Positions 33,790 to 43,005 of a DNA stretch of 64,000 nucleotides are shown here, piece after piece. The stretch's first letter is position 1. Each line of letters begins with the position of its first letter. The DNA is from Halopenitus persicus (lineage in GTDB: Archaea; Halobacteriota; Halobacteria; Halobacteriales; Haloferacaceae). The notes below the pieces were generated by a model. The model had not been told where the DNA came from. It saw only the letters and a program-made list of their open reading frames with translations, and made no database searches. The position numbers were made by a program, and so were the translations under genes. The stretch covers positions 2,294,001 through 2,358,000 of the forward strand of contig NZ_AP017558.1 in NCBI RefSeq assembly GCF_002355635.1, read 5' to 3'.

Positions 33790-35793
33790 ATGACGGACGA
33801 GGAAGACGGTATCGCGGCCCGGCTCCGAAACGTGGTCTTCTCCTACGACCGGGACGAGACGCTTCCCGACCCCGAGACCCTCGACACCACCGACGTCGAC
33901 CCCGACGAGCGCGAGGGGCCCGTTCTCCGGGGCGTCGATCTCGACGTCCCGGCCGGCTCCTTCACGGTCGTGATGGGCGCCTCCGGCGGCGGGAAATCCA
34001 CGCTGCTCCGGACGCTCAACGCGATCATTCCGGACTTCATCACCGGCTCCTTCGCCGGGGAGGTCGACGTGCTCGAACGCGACGCCACCGCCACGCGCGT
34101 CAGCGAGATGGCGACCGACGTCGGAATGTTGCTCCAGGATTACGAGGCGCAGCTGTTCGGCACCAGCGTCGCGGCCGAGGTGGCCTTCGGTCCCGAGAAC
34201 ATCGCGGTCCCGCCCGCGGAGATCGACGACCGGATCGACGACACGCTCCGGCTCGCCGGCCTGGAGTCGCTCGACCGCCGGCGAGAACCCTCCGGGCTCT
34301 CGGGCGGACAGAAACAGCGGCTCGTCTTCGCGGGCGTGGCCGCGATGCACCCGCGGCTGCTGGTCCTCGACGAACCGACGAGCGACCTCGACCCCTCCGG
34401 AACCCGGGAGCTCCTCTCGGCGATCGGCTCGCTGGCCGGCGCGAACCTCGACCGGAGCCCCGGCGCGTCCGCGACGGCCGTCGCTGCGGACGCGGACTGG
34501 GACGGTCCCGAAACGATCGTGATGGTAACTCACAAGATCGAGGAGGCGCTGCTGGCCGACCACGCGGTCCTCCTGCAGGGCGGAACCGTCTATCGGGAGG
34601 GGCCGGCCCGCGAGGTGTTCACCGACGTCGAGTCGCTCCGCGAGTCCCGCGTGGCGGTCCCGCCGCTCGTGGAGGCGTTCGACCGCCTCGGCCTCCCGAA
34701 CGCGGACCTGCCGCTGATCCCCCAGGAGGTTCCCGGCGCCGCCGCCGACCACGGGCTGACGTGGACGCCGCCGGCCCGGATTGACGGGAAGACGCCGACA
34801 TCCGGATCGTCGGGCACGACCGACGCGCCGAGTGCTGCGAGCTCCACGGACGCTCCCGGCGCGCCCGCCGGCACGGGGACGAATCTCGGCGATCCGGTCT
34901 TCGAGCTCGAGGACGTGGTCTTCGAGTACGGAACCGACCGGGGACCGGTCCGTGCAGTCGACGGGATCTCGTTGACGGTCCGGGAGGGAGAGGTGATCGC
35001 GCTCGTGGGCCACAACGGTTCGGGGAAGACGACGCTCGCGAAACACCTCAACGGGCTCCACGAGCCCGACGCCGGCAGCGTCCGATACGACGGCCGGGAG
35101 GTCGCTGACTACTCGATGTCAGGGATCGGCCGCGACGTCGGGTACGTCTTCCAGAACCCCGACCACCAGATCTTCGCGGACACGGTGCGCGAGGAGGTCG
35201 CGTTCGGCCCGGAGAACTTCGGGCTCGAGGGCGAGGAGCTCGACCGGCGCGTGCGCGAGGCGCTCGAGACCGTCGAGCTCGACGGGCTCGAGGACGCCGA
35301 CCCCTTCGCGTTCTCGAAGGGACAGCGCCAGCGGGTCGCGCTCGCGGGGATCCTCGCGACCGACCCCGAGGTGATCGTCTTCGACGAGCCGACGACCGGC
35401 CTCGACGCGACCCAGCAGGAGCAGTTCATGCAGCTCGTCGCCAAGCTCAACCGCGAGGAGGCGGTCACCGTGGTGATGGTCACCCACTCGATGGACACGG
35501 TCGCGCGGTATGCACCGCGCACTGCCGTGCTTAAAAATGGGCGGGTCGTCTTCGACGGGAGCACGCGCGAGCTGTTCGCCGACGCCGACCTGCTGGCTGA
35601 CAACGACCTCCAGCCCCCCCACGTCGTCGAAGCGTCACACGAGTTGGCGGCCGCGGCCGGGATCGACGACGCGCTGCCCGCCCTGTCGATCGACGAGCTC
35701 GTGGCCGGGTTGGAAACCGACACGGCCGCTGATGCCGCCGAGGAGTCGGAGGCGGACGCGGAGGAGGAGGCGGACGCGGAGGTGGACCGATGA
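33790..35793 (+). CDS. ecfA: ECF transporter ATPase with two fused ABC domains
   Basis: 667 residues from ATG 33790. Two complete nucleotide-binding domains: Walker A GASGGGKST (63-71), signature LSGGQKQR and Walker B LLVLDEPTSDLD in the first; Walker A GHNGSGKTT (407-415), signature FSKGQRQR and VIVFDEPTTGLD in the second. A Ser/Ala/Asp-rich linker (about 335-370) joins them. In most organisms these are two proteins, EcfA1 and EcfA2. The stop overlaps the T component by 4 bp (ATGA). Confidence 0.92.
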   Translation: MTDEEDGIAARLRNVVFSYDRDETLPDPETLDTTDVDPDEREGPVLRGVDLDVPAGSFTVVMGASGGGKSTLLRTLNAIIPDFITGSFAGEVDVLERDATATRVSEMATDVGMLLQDYEAQLFGTSVAAEVAFGPENIAVPPAEIDDRIDDTLRLAGLESLDRRREPSGLSGGQKQRLVFAGVAAMHPRLLVLDEPTSDLDPSGTRELLSAIGSLAGANLDRSPGASATAVAADADWDGPETIVMVTHKIEEALLADHAVLLQGGTVYREGPAREVFTDVESLRESRVAVPPLVEAFDRLGLPNADLPLIPQEVPGAAADHGLTWTPPARIDGKTPTSGSSGTTDAPSAASSTDAPGAPAGTGTNLGDPVFELEDVVFEYGTDRGPVRAVDGISLTVREGEVIALVGHNGSGKTTLAKHLNGLHEPDAGSVRYDGREVADYSMSGIGRDVGYVFQNPDHQIFADTVREEVAFGPENFGLEGEELDRRVREALETVELDGLEDADPFAFSKGQRQRVALAGILATDPEVIVFDEPTTGLDATQQEQFMQLVAKLNREEAVTVVMVTHSMDTVARYAPRTAVLKNGRVVFDGSTRELFADADLLADNDLQPPHVVEASHELAAAAGIDDALPALSIDELVAGLETDTAADAAEESEADAEEEADAEVDR

Positions 35794-36572
35794 GCGCGAC
35801 CTCGCTGTACGTCGACCGCGGGACGTGGATCCATCGGCTGGACGCGCGCAGCACCCTCGCGTTCGTGCTCGCGATCTTCGTCTCGGGATACATCTTCGAC
35901 GACCCGCGGTTCGCGGCGGTCCCGCTCGTGGTCGCCTTCGTCTCCCTGATCGCCGTCGGCGGCTGGCCAAACTTCAAGCGGCTCTCGCCGATCGTCGCCG
36001 CGCTGTTCGTCGTCGGGCTCGTCGTCTGGCCGCTGTTCACCGGCCCGGGCGGCCCGACCGTGATCGACCTCGGCCCGCTCGTGCTCTCCGAGCGCGAGCT
36101 GCTGTTCGCGCTGGGTCGCTCCGAGCGCATCGCCGTTTTCATCGTCGGCGGACTGCTGTTCGTGACGACGACCTCGAACGAGGAGATCGTCAGCGGGATG
36201 CGCCAGCTCGGGATCCCGTTCGCGTTCTGTTTCGCCGTCGGAACGGCGCTCCGGCTGTTCCCCACGTTCATCGACGCCGCCGGAACGGTCAAGCAGGCCC
36301 AGGAGGCGCGCGGGCTGGACCTTTCGGACGGCAACCTGATCGAGCGGCTTCGCAGCTTCGTCCCCCTGCTCGTGCCGGTCTTCATGACCGCCTTCCGGAA
36401 CGTCAACACCCAGTCGATGGCGCTCGAGGCTCGCGGCTTCGACACCCGCCGCGACCGGACCTTCTACGGCGCGAGTTCGATGGGCGGCATCGACTGGGCG
36501 GTCACGGTCGCCTCGCTCGTGGTGATCGTCGGCGTCGTCGGGCTGCGGCTCGCCGGGTACGGCACTTTATAA
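35790..36572 (+). CDS. ecfT: ECF transporter transmembrane T component
   Basis: 260 residues with five or six hydrophobic segments. The coupling-helix motifs of EcfT/CbiQ are visible as AQEARGLDLS and LEARGFDTRRDRTFY (both contain A-R-G). It links the ATPase to the S component. Translationally coupled to the ATPase by an ATGA overlap. An adjacent convergent small gene ends 1 bp after its stop. Confidence 0.9.
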   Translation: MSATSLYVDRGTWIHRLDARSTLAFVLAIFVSGYIFDDPRFAAVPLVVAFVSLIAVGGWPNFKRLSPIVAALFVVGLVVWPLFTGPGGPTVIDLGPLVLSERELLFALGRSERIAVFIVGGLLFVTTTSNEEIVSGMRQLGIPFAFCFAVGTALRLFPTFIDAAGTVKQAQEARGLDLSDGNLIERLRSFVPLLVPVFMTAFRNVNTQSMALEARGFDTRRDRTFYGASSMGGIDWAVTVASLVVIVGVVGLRLAGYGTL

Positions 36573-36573
36573 A

Positions 36574-36882
36574 TCACTTAAATACATCATCCTCGGTTTC
36601 TTCGTCTCCTCCATCTTTTCCGACTTCTCCCCCACCTCCGGCTTCTCCCCCACCTCCGGCTTCCTCGTCTTCTCCCTCAGTCGACGATTTCCTGGGGAGC
36701 TCCCGTCGCCGCGAGAGATACACCGGGATCACGATCAGGCCGCCGGTCGGGATCAGGATCCCCAGCCAGTACGTCTCGGGGTTCTCCAGTCCGAGTCGAC
36801 GGGCATCGAGATAGACGATCGCCGCGATCGGGATCTGCACGACCAGGAGGGCGAGGAGGACGAAGACCACGAGCTCGGGCAT
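36574..36882 (-). CDS. Small membrane protein with Gly/Glu-rich tail
   Basis: 102 residues from ATG 36882. Two hydrophobic segments (about 4-24 and 40-56, GILIPTGGLIVIPVYL) are followed by a short basic stretch and a repetitive acidic tail (GGGGEAGGGGEV, then EDEE and DEETEDD). The gene's stop almost touches the convergent ecfT stop. No family name can be given; it resembles the two-helix PLDc_N-type small proteins common in haloarchaea. Confidence 0.6.
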   Translation of the reverse strand: MPELVVFVLLALLVVQIPIAAIVYLDARRLGLENPETYWLGILIPTGGLIVIPVYLSRRRELPRKSSTEGEDEEAGGGGEAGGGGEVGKDGGDEETEDDVFK

Positions 36883-36963
36883 TCTATGTCGGACGACGGC
36901 CCCCGGCGCAAAAACGGTAGCTCCCGGATTTATAAGCAATACCGGCGAGTCGAACGCCGGTAG

Positions 36964-38205
36964 TTAAAAGCTACTCCCCTCGTGCCGCCAGTCGGTGGCG
37001 TACTCGCGCTGGGACTCGATCATCTCGTCGATCGTGACGTCGAGGGTCTCGAGCTTCCGTTCGGCGACCTCGCGGTCGAGGCGGTCCGGGATCGCGTAGG
37101 CGCCGGGCGTGAGATCGCGGTTCTCGACGATCAGGTCGTAGGCGGCGACGAACATCATCGAGTGGGTCGTGTCGATCACCTCGGCGGGGTGACCCTGGCT
37201 GTACGGCCCGGTGAGGTTCACGAGCCGGCCGTCCGCCAGCAGGTTGATGTCGCGACCGTCGGGCATGTGGTACCGGGTGACGCCCTCCTTCGGGGTCGAG
37301 GTGTCGCTTGCGAGCCCCGCGAGCGCGTCGACGTCGATCTCGACGTCGAAGTGGCCGGCGTTGGCGAGCTGGACGCCGTCGGCCATCGCCTCGAAGTGCT
37401 CCTTCCGGATGACGTCGCGGTTGCCGGTCGTGGTGATGAACAGGTCGCCGACGTCGGTGGCCTCGGCCATCGACATCACGCGGTGGCCGTCCATGTGCGC
37501 CTCCAGCGCCTTTCGGGGGTCGACCTCGGTGACGATCGTCTGTGCGCCCATCCCGCGGGCCTTGCGCGCGATCCCGCGGCCGCAGTAGCCGTAGCCGGCC
37601 ACGACGACGTCCTTGCCCGAGAGGATCGTGTTCGAGGTGATCGCGATGTTCGTGAGCGCGGACTCGCCGGTCCCGTGGACGTTGTCGAAGAAATGTTTCA
37701 TCGGCGTGTCGTTGACGGTGTAGACCGGGAACTCCAACACGCCCTCCTCCTCCATCGCCTCGACGCGGGTGATCCCGGCGGTCGTCTGCTCGCCGCCGCC
37801 GATCACGTCCGCCGCGACGTCGGGGTGGTCGGCGTGGGCCTTCGAGATGAGCTCACAGCCGTCGTCGAGGATGAAGTCGGGCTCGTTCTCGAGCAGCTCG
37901 TGCTGTTGGTCGTCGAACTCCTCGTCGGTCATTCCCTCCCAGGCGAAGGCGGTGACGCCCTCGATCGCGTCGAGCGCCTCCACGACGTCGCCGTGGGTCG
38001 ACTGGGGCTCGCTCGGCGTGAAGAACACGTCCGCGCCCGCGGCGTGCAGCGTCTCGACCAGGATCCCGCTTTTCGCCTCGAGGTGCGTCGCGACGGCCAC
38101 GGTGTGGCCCGCGAGGGGCTCGTCGTCGCCGTACTCGTCCTGGAACGATCGGAGGATAGGACAGTAGTCGCGCGCCCACGTCAACGGGTCCGTCTGCTGG
38201 CTCAT
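36964..38205 (-). CDS. ahcY: Adenosylhomocysteinase
   Basis: 413 residues from ATG 38205. It splits S-adenosylhomocysteine to adenosine and homocysteine, removing the inhibitor left by methyltransferases. NAD-binding VVVAGYGYCGRGIARKARG, substrate-side VYTVNDTPMKHFFDN and GTGESALTNI, and C-terminal LTGPYSQGHPAEVIDTTHSMMF are typical. Placed close to five SAM-dependent corrin methyltransferases, although on the opposite strand. Confidence 0.95.
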   Translation of the reverse strand: MSQQTDPLTWARDYCPILRSFQDEYGDDEPLAGHTVAVATHLEAKSGILVETLHAAGADVFFTPSEPQSTHGDVVEALDAIEGVTAFAWEGMTDEEFDDQQHELLENEPDFILDDGCELISKAHADHPDVAADVIGGGEQTTAGITRVEAMEEEGVLEFPVYTVNDTPMKHFFDNVHGTGESALTNIAITSNTILSGKDVVVAGYGYCGRGIARKARGMGAQTIVTEVDPRKALEAHMDGHRVMSMAEATDVGDLFITTTGNRDVIRKEHFEAMADGVQLANAGHFDVEIDVDALAGLASDTSTPKEGVTRYHMPDGRDINLLADGRLVNLTGPYSQGHPAEVIDTTHSMMFVAAYDLIVENRDLTPGAYAIPDRLDREVAERKLETLDVTIDEMIESQREYATDWRHEGSSF

Positions 38206-38260
38206 ATCCGGCCCATTCGCGCCGGCGGTCAAATAGCTGGCCACTTCGGGCGGGAGCGAC

Positions 38261-38320
38261 CGACTCGGTTCCGGAATGATCGACTCGGTTCCGGAATGAT
38301 CGGCTCAGTTCCGGAATGAC
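38261..38320. repeat. 20-bp tandem repeat, three copies
   Basis: Units of exactly 20 bp at 38261, 38281 and 38301 (CGACTCGGTTCCGGAATGAT; the third copy differs at three positions), between the start of ahcY and the stop of the regulator gene. Confidence 0.92.
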
Positions 38321-38323
38321 CGG

Positions 38324-39139
38324 CTACTCCTCGGCGGCGTCGACGACCTCGTAGCTCACGTTGCCCTCGCGGAGCTCGTCCGTGTGCGCCGACAGCCGGG
38401 TCGCGGTGGCGAGCAACAGCACGTCGATCCCCTTGGTGGCGGCCTCCTGGACCGCCGCCGCGCTTCCGAACCGGACGTCCGGTTCCAGGTCCGCGTCGGT
38501 CGCGGCGACCAACGCTTCGACGCCCGCGACCGCCAGCAGGTCGTGGTCGGCGGCGAGCTCCCGGAGCCGGTCCGGATCCACGGTCCGGCTCCCGCCGTCG
38601 CGGACGTGCGGGATCGACACCGCGGTGACGGCGCCGAGGTCGTACTCGACGACGCCCTGGAAGTTGGTGATCCCGACGTCGCCGCCGGCGTCCGCGTCGG
38701 TCACGGCGACCGCGGTCGCGCCGCCGGTGTCGCCGGCCATCGCCCGGAGCACGCCGTCGCGCATCGTCAGCGAGACGGTCTCGCCCTCCGCGACGTCGGT
38801 CGTGGCGATCGCGGTCTCCACCTCGACCTGCCCGATCACGTCCTCCGAGACGTGCTGGATGAACCCCCGAAGCTCCTCGGTCTGGGAGATCAGCCAGTCG
38901 ACGCCCTCCTTGGTCACCTCGTAGCGCCCCCGGCCGTGTTTCTCCACGTAGTCCTGTTCGATCAGGTCCCCGAGGTAGTCGCTGACCGCCTGGGCGGTGA
39001 TGCCGATCGCGTCGGCGACCTCCCGCTGGTTGACCGCCGGCTGGCGCTCGGCGATCTCCACCAGGATCTGATACCGGGTGGCGTTGCGCTTGCTCCGGAG
39101 CACGCCGAACTCCTCGGATTCCGCCGCGTGTTCCGCCAT
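38324..39139 (-). CDS. Winged-helix transcriptional regulator next to the cobalamin genes
   Basis: 271 residues from ATG 39139. An N-terminal MarR/ArsR-like winged helix (about 10-80: RNATRYQILVEIAERQPAVN, then REVADAIGITAQAVSDYLGD, IEQDYVEKHGRGRYEVT) is followed by an effector-like domain (about 110-265) with Rossmann-type segments (LLAVAGVEALVAATDAD, GIDVLLLATATRL). It is divergent from cbiT across 148 bp holding inverted repeats, so it may control the cobalamin operon. A TATA-like box (39163-39171) lies 28 bp upstream of the start. Confidence 0.75.
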   Translation of the reverse strand: MAEHAAESEEFGVLRSKRNATRYQILVEIAERQPAVNQREVADAIGITAQAVSDYLGDLIEQDYVEKHGRGRYEVTKEGVDWLISQTEELRGFIQHVSEDVIGQVEVETAIATTDVAEGETVSLTMRDGVLRAMAGDTGGATAVAVTDADAGGDVGITNFQGVVEYDLGAVTAVSIPHVRDGGSRTVDPDRLRELAADHDLLAVAGVEALVAATDADLEPDVRFGSAAAVQEAATKGIDVLLLATATRLSAHTDELREGNVSYEVVDAAEE

Positions 39140-39222
39140 CGTCGGATCTGCGGGCGGTGAACGCAAATATCTTTGGTCTATCCCGTCCGAGATTGTGCTC
39201 TTCGCCCGCTCTCGCGCCATTT

Positions 39223-39263
39223 GAACAACTGAATTAGTTCTAAAACAACCAAAATTGTTTTAC
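39223..39263 (+). promoter_or_regulatory. Inverted repeats and TATA-like box before cbiT
   Basis: Two inverted repeats: AACT/AGTT arms within GAACAACTGAATTAGTTC (39223-39240) and perfect 8-bp arms TAAAACAA (39241-39248) and TTGTTTTA (39255-39262) with a 6-bp spacer. The second overlaps the putative TATA element GTTTTAC, 28 bp before ATG 39288. A repressor bound here would cover the cbiT core promoter. Confidence 0.5.
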
Positions 39264-39287
39264 GGTCCACCCGAGTTGTTTCCATCG

Positions 39288-39956
39288 ATGGCACAGGTCT
39301 CGCTCCCACACGACGCGAAGGCCGGCCCGACGAAACCCGCGGTTCGGGCCGTCCTGCTGTCGAAACTCGATCTCGATCCGACCGACCACCTCGTGGAGGT
39401 CGGATCCTGCACCGGCGCCGTCACCGTCGAGGCGGCACGCCGGGCGGGTCGGGTGACGGCGATCGAACGCAAGCCCGAACGGGCGGCGGTCACGCGGAAG
39501 AACCTCGCGGCGAACGGTATCGAGGCCGCGGCGAACGACACCGAAGTCGCAGCGAACGACACCGAGACGGGGACGGTCAGCGCGGACGCCGGCGACGGTA
39601 CCACGGACGTCGGCGAGGGCACCGCGGACGCGACCGTCGAGATCCGGGAAACGGAGGCGCCCGCCGGGCTCCCGGCCGACGCCGACGTCCTGTTTCTCGG
39701 CGGCAGCCGGAACTACGAGGCGGTGCTCGACCACGCCGTCGAGACCGGCGTCGATCGCGTGGTGATGAACGTCTCCCGGCTGGAGGTCGCCGGCGCGGCC
39801 GCGACCGCCTTCCGGGACCGGGGGCTCCTCGAGGACGTCCTGCAGTTCCAGGTGAGCCACGGCTACGAGCTGGCCGGCGCGACGAGCTTCGACTCGGACA
39901 ATCCGGTGTATATGCTGATCGGCGGGACGGGTGGCGACGCGGAGGCCGACCGATGA
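39288..39956 (+). CDS. cbiT: Cobalt-precorrin-6B/7 methyltransferase-decarboxylase subunit
   Basis: 222 residues from ATG 39288. A SAM-binding Rossmann domain with LVEVGSCTGAVTVEAARR (CbiT usually has DIGCGTGAVT), then RVTAIERKPERAAVTRKNL and DVLFLGGSRNYEAVL. It methylates C15 and decarboxylates the acetate side chain at C12 of the corrin precursor. A Thr/Asp/Ala-rich insertion (about 80-118) lengthens it. First gene of the cobalamin run; overlaps cbiL by 4 bp. Confidence 0.88.
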   Translation: MAQVSLPHDAKAGPTKPAVRAVLLSKLDLDPTDHLVEVGSCTGAVTVEAARRAGRVTAIERKPERAAVTRKNLAANGIEAAANDTEVAANDTETGTVSADAGDGTTDVGEGTADATVEIRETEAPAGLPADADVLFLGGSRNYEAVLDHAVETGVDRVVMNVSRLEVAGAAATAFRDRGLLEDVLQFQVSHGYELAGATSFDSDNPVYMLIGGTGGDAEADR

Positions 39957-40885
39957 CCCTCTACGGCGTCGGGCTCGGTCCCGGCGAGGGCGACCTCGTG
40001 ACGGTTCGCGGCCGGGACGTCCTCGACCGTGCGGACGTGGTCTACTCGCCCGGCCGGCTCTCGCGGTCGGTCGCGACCGAACACGTTCCCGAGTCCCGGA
40101 TCGGCGATCTCGACTTCCCGATGACCCGCGACGAGGACGAACTCCGGACGGCCTGGCGTGAGGCCGCCGCCGAGATCGCCCCGCGTGCTCGCGAGGGGAC
40201 GGCCGCGTTCGTCACGCTCGGCGACCCCAACGTCTATTCCACGTTCGGGCACCTCCGGCGGACGCTCGCGGCGTTCCACCCCGACGTCAACCTCGAGGTG
40301 GTTCCCGGCGTGAGCGCCGTCACCGCCTTCACGACCGCGCTCGGGGTCGAGGTCGCCGCGGGCTCGAGCCTGACGCTCCGCGAGGCGCCCCGGGGCACGG
40401 CGCCGACCGGCCCCGACCGGATGGTGCTGTTCAAGGTCACCGACGTCCCGGCGACCCACGACGAACTGGTCGATGCGGGCTACGACGTCGTCTACGGCCG
40501 CCGACTCTTCATGGAGCAGGGGGAGACGGTCGTGACCGACGATCCCGCGGCGCTGGCCGACCGCGATTACTACACGCTCGCGTACGCGGAGCGACGCGAC
40601 GTCGATTTCGACCGGCCGGCGACCGCGGCCTTCGAATCGGCGTCCGATGCGGCCTCCGAATCGACCGGCGACGCGGCCACCGACGCGACTGGGACCGCCG
40701 CCGACGGCGGGGTCCGATTTTCCGGGGCCCTCGACCGCGCGTCCGACGAGCACCGCGCGTCCGACGAGCACCACGCGTCCGCAGAGCTGGCCGAGAGCGA
40801 GGCCTGCGGCGACCGACCGCTTGAACCGCCGGAAACGACCCCGGGAACTGCGAATCTCGAGGAAACCGGAGGCGGTCGCCGATGA
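39953..40885 (+). CDS. cbiL: Cobalt-factor II C20-methyltransferase
   Basis: 310 residues. Tetrapyrrole methylase fold: LYGVGLGPGEGDLVTVRG at the start, FVTLGDPNVYSTFGHL and VEVVPGVSAVTAF-like LEVVPGVSAVTAFTTAL. It adds the C20 methyl group using SAM. The core ends near residue 225; the remaining 85 residues are a low-complexity tail rich in Ala, Asp, Glu and His with duplicated RASDEH units (18-bp repeats). ATGA overlaps on both sides. Confidence 0.9.
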   Translation: MTLYGVGLGPGEGDLVTVRGRDVLDRADVVYSPGRLSRSVATEHVPESRIGDLDFPMTRDEDELRTAWREAAAEIAPRAREGTAAFVTLGDPNVYSTFGHLRRTLAAFHPDVNLEVVPGVSAVTAFTTALGVEVAAGSSLTLREAPRGTAPTGPDRMVLFKVTDVPATHDELVDAGYDVVYGRRLFMEQGETVVTDDPAALADRDYYTLAYAERRDVDFDRPATAAFESASDAASESTGDAATDATGTAADGGVRFSGALDRASDEHRASDEHHASAELAESEACGDRPLEPPETTPGTANLEETGGGRR

Positions 40886-41877
40886 CCGACCCACAGGCGG
40901 CCATCGACGCCCAAACCGGCGATGCAGGCGGTTCCGGGACGGGACCTGACGCCGAATCCAGGGACCCGCGAATCCACGAGCGGACCGCGGGCGAGGTCGG
41001 GGACCTCGACGAGGTGATCCCCTTCATCGGGGCCGGTCCCGGCGACCCGGGGCTGCTCACCGTGACCGGTCGCGAGCTCCTCGAGGCGGCGGATCTGGTC
41101 GTCCACGCGGGGTCGCTCGTCAACAGCGAGCTGCTCGAGGCGTACTGCGCCGACGCCGAGCTGGTCTCGAGCGTCGGCAAGGACCTCGAGGAGCTGATCC
41201 CGCTGATGCGGGACGCCCACGAGGGGGGCCGGAACGTGGTCCGACTCCACAGCGGCGACCCCGCGATCTACGGCGCGGCGCTCGAGCAGATGGACGCGCT
41301 CGAGCACGAGGGCGTTTCGACCTCCATCGTGCCGGGGGTCACGTCGGCGTTCGCCGCCAGCGCGACCCTCCGAACCCAGCTCACGCTCAACGGCGTGGCC
41401 AACCACGTCGCGTTCACGCGTCCGCAGGGGAAGACGCTCGACCCCGCGGATGACCACATCGGGGAGTTCGTGGGGATGGGCGACGTGACGACCTGCATCT
41501 ACCTCGGCACCCACGCGATCGCCGAGACGATGGACCGCTTGCTGGCCGAGGGCCACGATCCCGACACGCCGGTGGCGGTCGTCTACCACGCCTCCTGGCC
41601 CGACGAGGACGTGATCGAGGGCACGATCGCGACGATCGGCGAGACGGTCGCGGACGCGGGCTATCGCGCCTCCGCGCTCGTGGTCATCGGCGACGCCGCC
41701 CGGAAGACCGGCTACGAGCGGTCCTACCTCTACGGCGACTGGGCGAACCGCGGCGCCGACGGGGACGAGGTCTCCGAGTCCGACGCGAGCGAGGCCTCCG
41801 AGGCCGACGGCGATGCGACTCCCCAGGCCGACGCGAGCGAGGCTCCCGGGACCGACGTGGGCGGGGCGGACGACTAA
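40882..41877 (+). CDS. cbiF: Cobalt-precorrin-4 C11-methyltransferase
   Basis: 331 residues. Tetrapyrrole methylase with VIPFIGAGPGDPGLLTVTG, VVHAGSLVNSELL, RLHSGDPAIYGAALEQMDAL and SIVPGVTSAFAASAT; TRPQGKTL is characteristic of CbiF/CobM. It methylates C11. A 50-residue polar N-terminal extension and a 25-residue Ser/Glu/Ala tail flank the core. It overlaps cbiL by 4 bp and is followed by cbiG after 26 bp. Confidence 0.92.
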   Translation: MTDPQAAIDAQTGDAGGSGTGPDAESRDPRIHERTAGEVGDLDEVIPFIGAGPGDPGLLTVTGRELLEAADLVVHAGSLVNSELLEAYCADAELVSSVGKDLEELIPLMRDAHEGGRNVVRLHSGDPAIYGAALEQMDALEHEGVSTSIVPGVTSAFAASATLRTQLTLNGVANHVAFTRPQGKTLDPADDHIGEFVGMGDVTTCIYLGTHAIAETMDRLLAEGHDPDTPVAVVYHASWPDEDVIEGTIATIGETVADAGYRASALVVIGDAARKTGYERSYLYGDWANRGADGDEVSESDASEASEADGDATPQADASEAPGTDVGGADD

Positions 41878-41903
41878 CGACGACTGATCCGACTGATTCA
41901 CCG

Positions 41904-43004
41904 ATGAGCACGGACATCGACGCTGACACGACGACGGACGACGCATCGACCGACGCGAACGCCGACGCAGCGACCGACGCGAACGCCGACGCAGCGACCG
42001 ACGCGAACGCCGACGACTCCGGCGGCCACTGCTCGACGCCCGATTCGGACGGCGAGGTCGCCGAGGAGCTCGCGATCATCAGCTTCGAGCGCAAGCTCGA
42101 GACCGCCGAGGAGATCGTCGCGGAGCTCGCGGACGATTACGACCGGATCGACGTCATCGAGTACCACGGTGACGTCTTCGCGGAGCACTGGGGCGAGTAC
42201 GACTGCTTCCTGGGGCTGATGGCCTCCGGCATCGCGATGCGCAAGACTGCGCCCCTACTCGACGACAAGTGGGACGACCCCGCGATCGTCGTCGTCGACG
42301 AGGAACTCACCTGGGCGATCCCGATCACGGGCGGCCACCACGGCGCGAACCAGGTCGCCCACGACCTCTCGCGGCTGGGCGCGGTCCCGGCGATGACCAC
42401 CGCCAGCGAGGCCGCCGGCAAGCAGGGCGTCGAGAGCAAGGCGAAGGCGCTGGATAGCCACGTCGTCAACGGCGACTCGACGGTGGCGACGAACCTGGCC
42501 GTCCTGAACGACGAACTGGGACCGGTCGCCCGCCTGGACGGACCGGCTGCGGTCCTCGTCGACGACGACGTGACCGTCCTCAAGCGAAACGGCGGGAACG
42601 ACGGCGGTGGCGACGACGGCGATGACGAGAGTGCGACCGATCGCGTCGTCCTCGGCACCGGGACCGTCTCGGGCGTCCGGGCGGAGCAGGTCCTCGACGC
42701 CTGGGAGACCGCACTCGACGATCTCGAGCTGACCGTCGACGACGTCGACTTCGTCGCGACCGGAACCCGAAAGGAGGACGAGGAAGGTCTCTACGAGGCC
42801 GCGCAGGCGATCGACGCCGGCGTCGTCCTCTTCGAGAAGGAGACGCTCCTCGAGTTCGAGGGCCCGTCGCCGTCCCGCTCGAAGGAGCTGATCGGCTGGC
42901 CGGGGATCGCCGAGGCGTCCGCGATCGCCGGCGGCCGCGAGCACGAGCTCGCGCGCGAGAAGGAGCGGTTCGACGACGCCGTGACCGTGGCCGTGGGGCG
43001 ATAG
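41904..43004 (+). CDS. cbiG: Cobalt-precorrin-5A hydrolase
   Basis: 366 residues. N-terminal domain: CFLGLMASGIAMRKTAPLL and PAIVVVDEELTWAIPITGGH, the CbiG signature; the C-terminal domain (from about 250) has VLGTGTVSGVRAEQVLDAW and FVATGTRKEDEEGLYEAAQ. It opens the delta-lactone ring and releases acetaldehyde. The first 45 residues are a repeat (DANADAAT three times, encoded by 24-bp repeats) followed by SGGHCSTPDSDG. Confidence 0.92.
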   Translation: MSTDIDADTTTDDASTDANADAATDANADAATDANADDSGGHCSTPDSDGEVAEELAIISFERKLETAEEIVAELADDYDRIDVIEYHGDVFAEHWGEYDCFLGLMASGIAMRKTAPLLDDKWDDPAIVVVDEELTWAIPITGGHHGANQVAHDLSRLGAVPAMTTASEAAGKQGVESKAKALDSHVVNGDSTVATNLAVLNDELGPVARLDGPAAVLVDDDVTVLKRNGGNDGGGDDGDDESATDRVVLGTGTVSGVRAEQVLDAWETALDDLELTVDDVDFVATGTRKEDEEGLYEAAQAIDAGVVLFEKETLLEFEGPSPSRSKELIGWPGIAEASAIAGGREHELAREKERFDDAVTVAVGR

Positions 43005-43005
43005 G

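Noticed and set aside
38276-38340. Mini-ORF chain (MIDSVPE, MIGSVPE) with ATGA overlaps on the plus strand
   Set aside because: It lies antisense between two minus-strand genes and leads into no gene. It is also a warning that 20-bp arrays can produce ATGA chains by chance.
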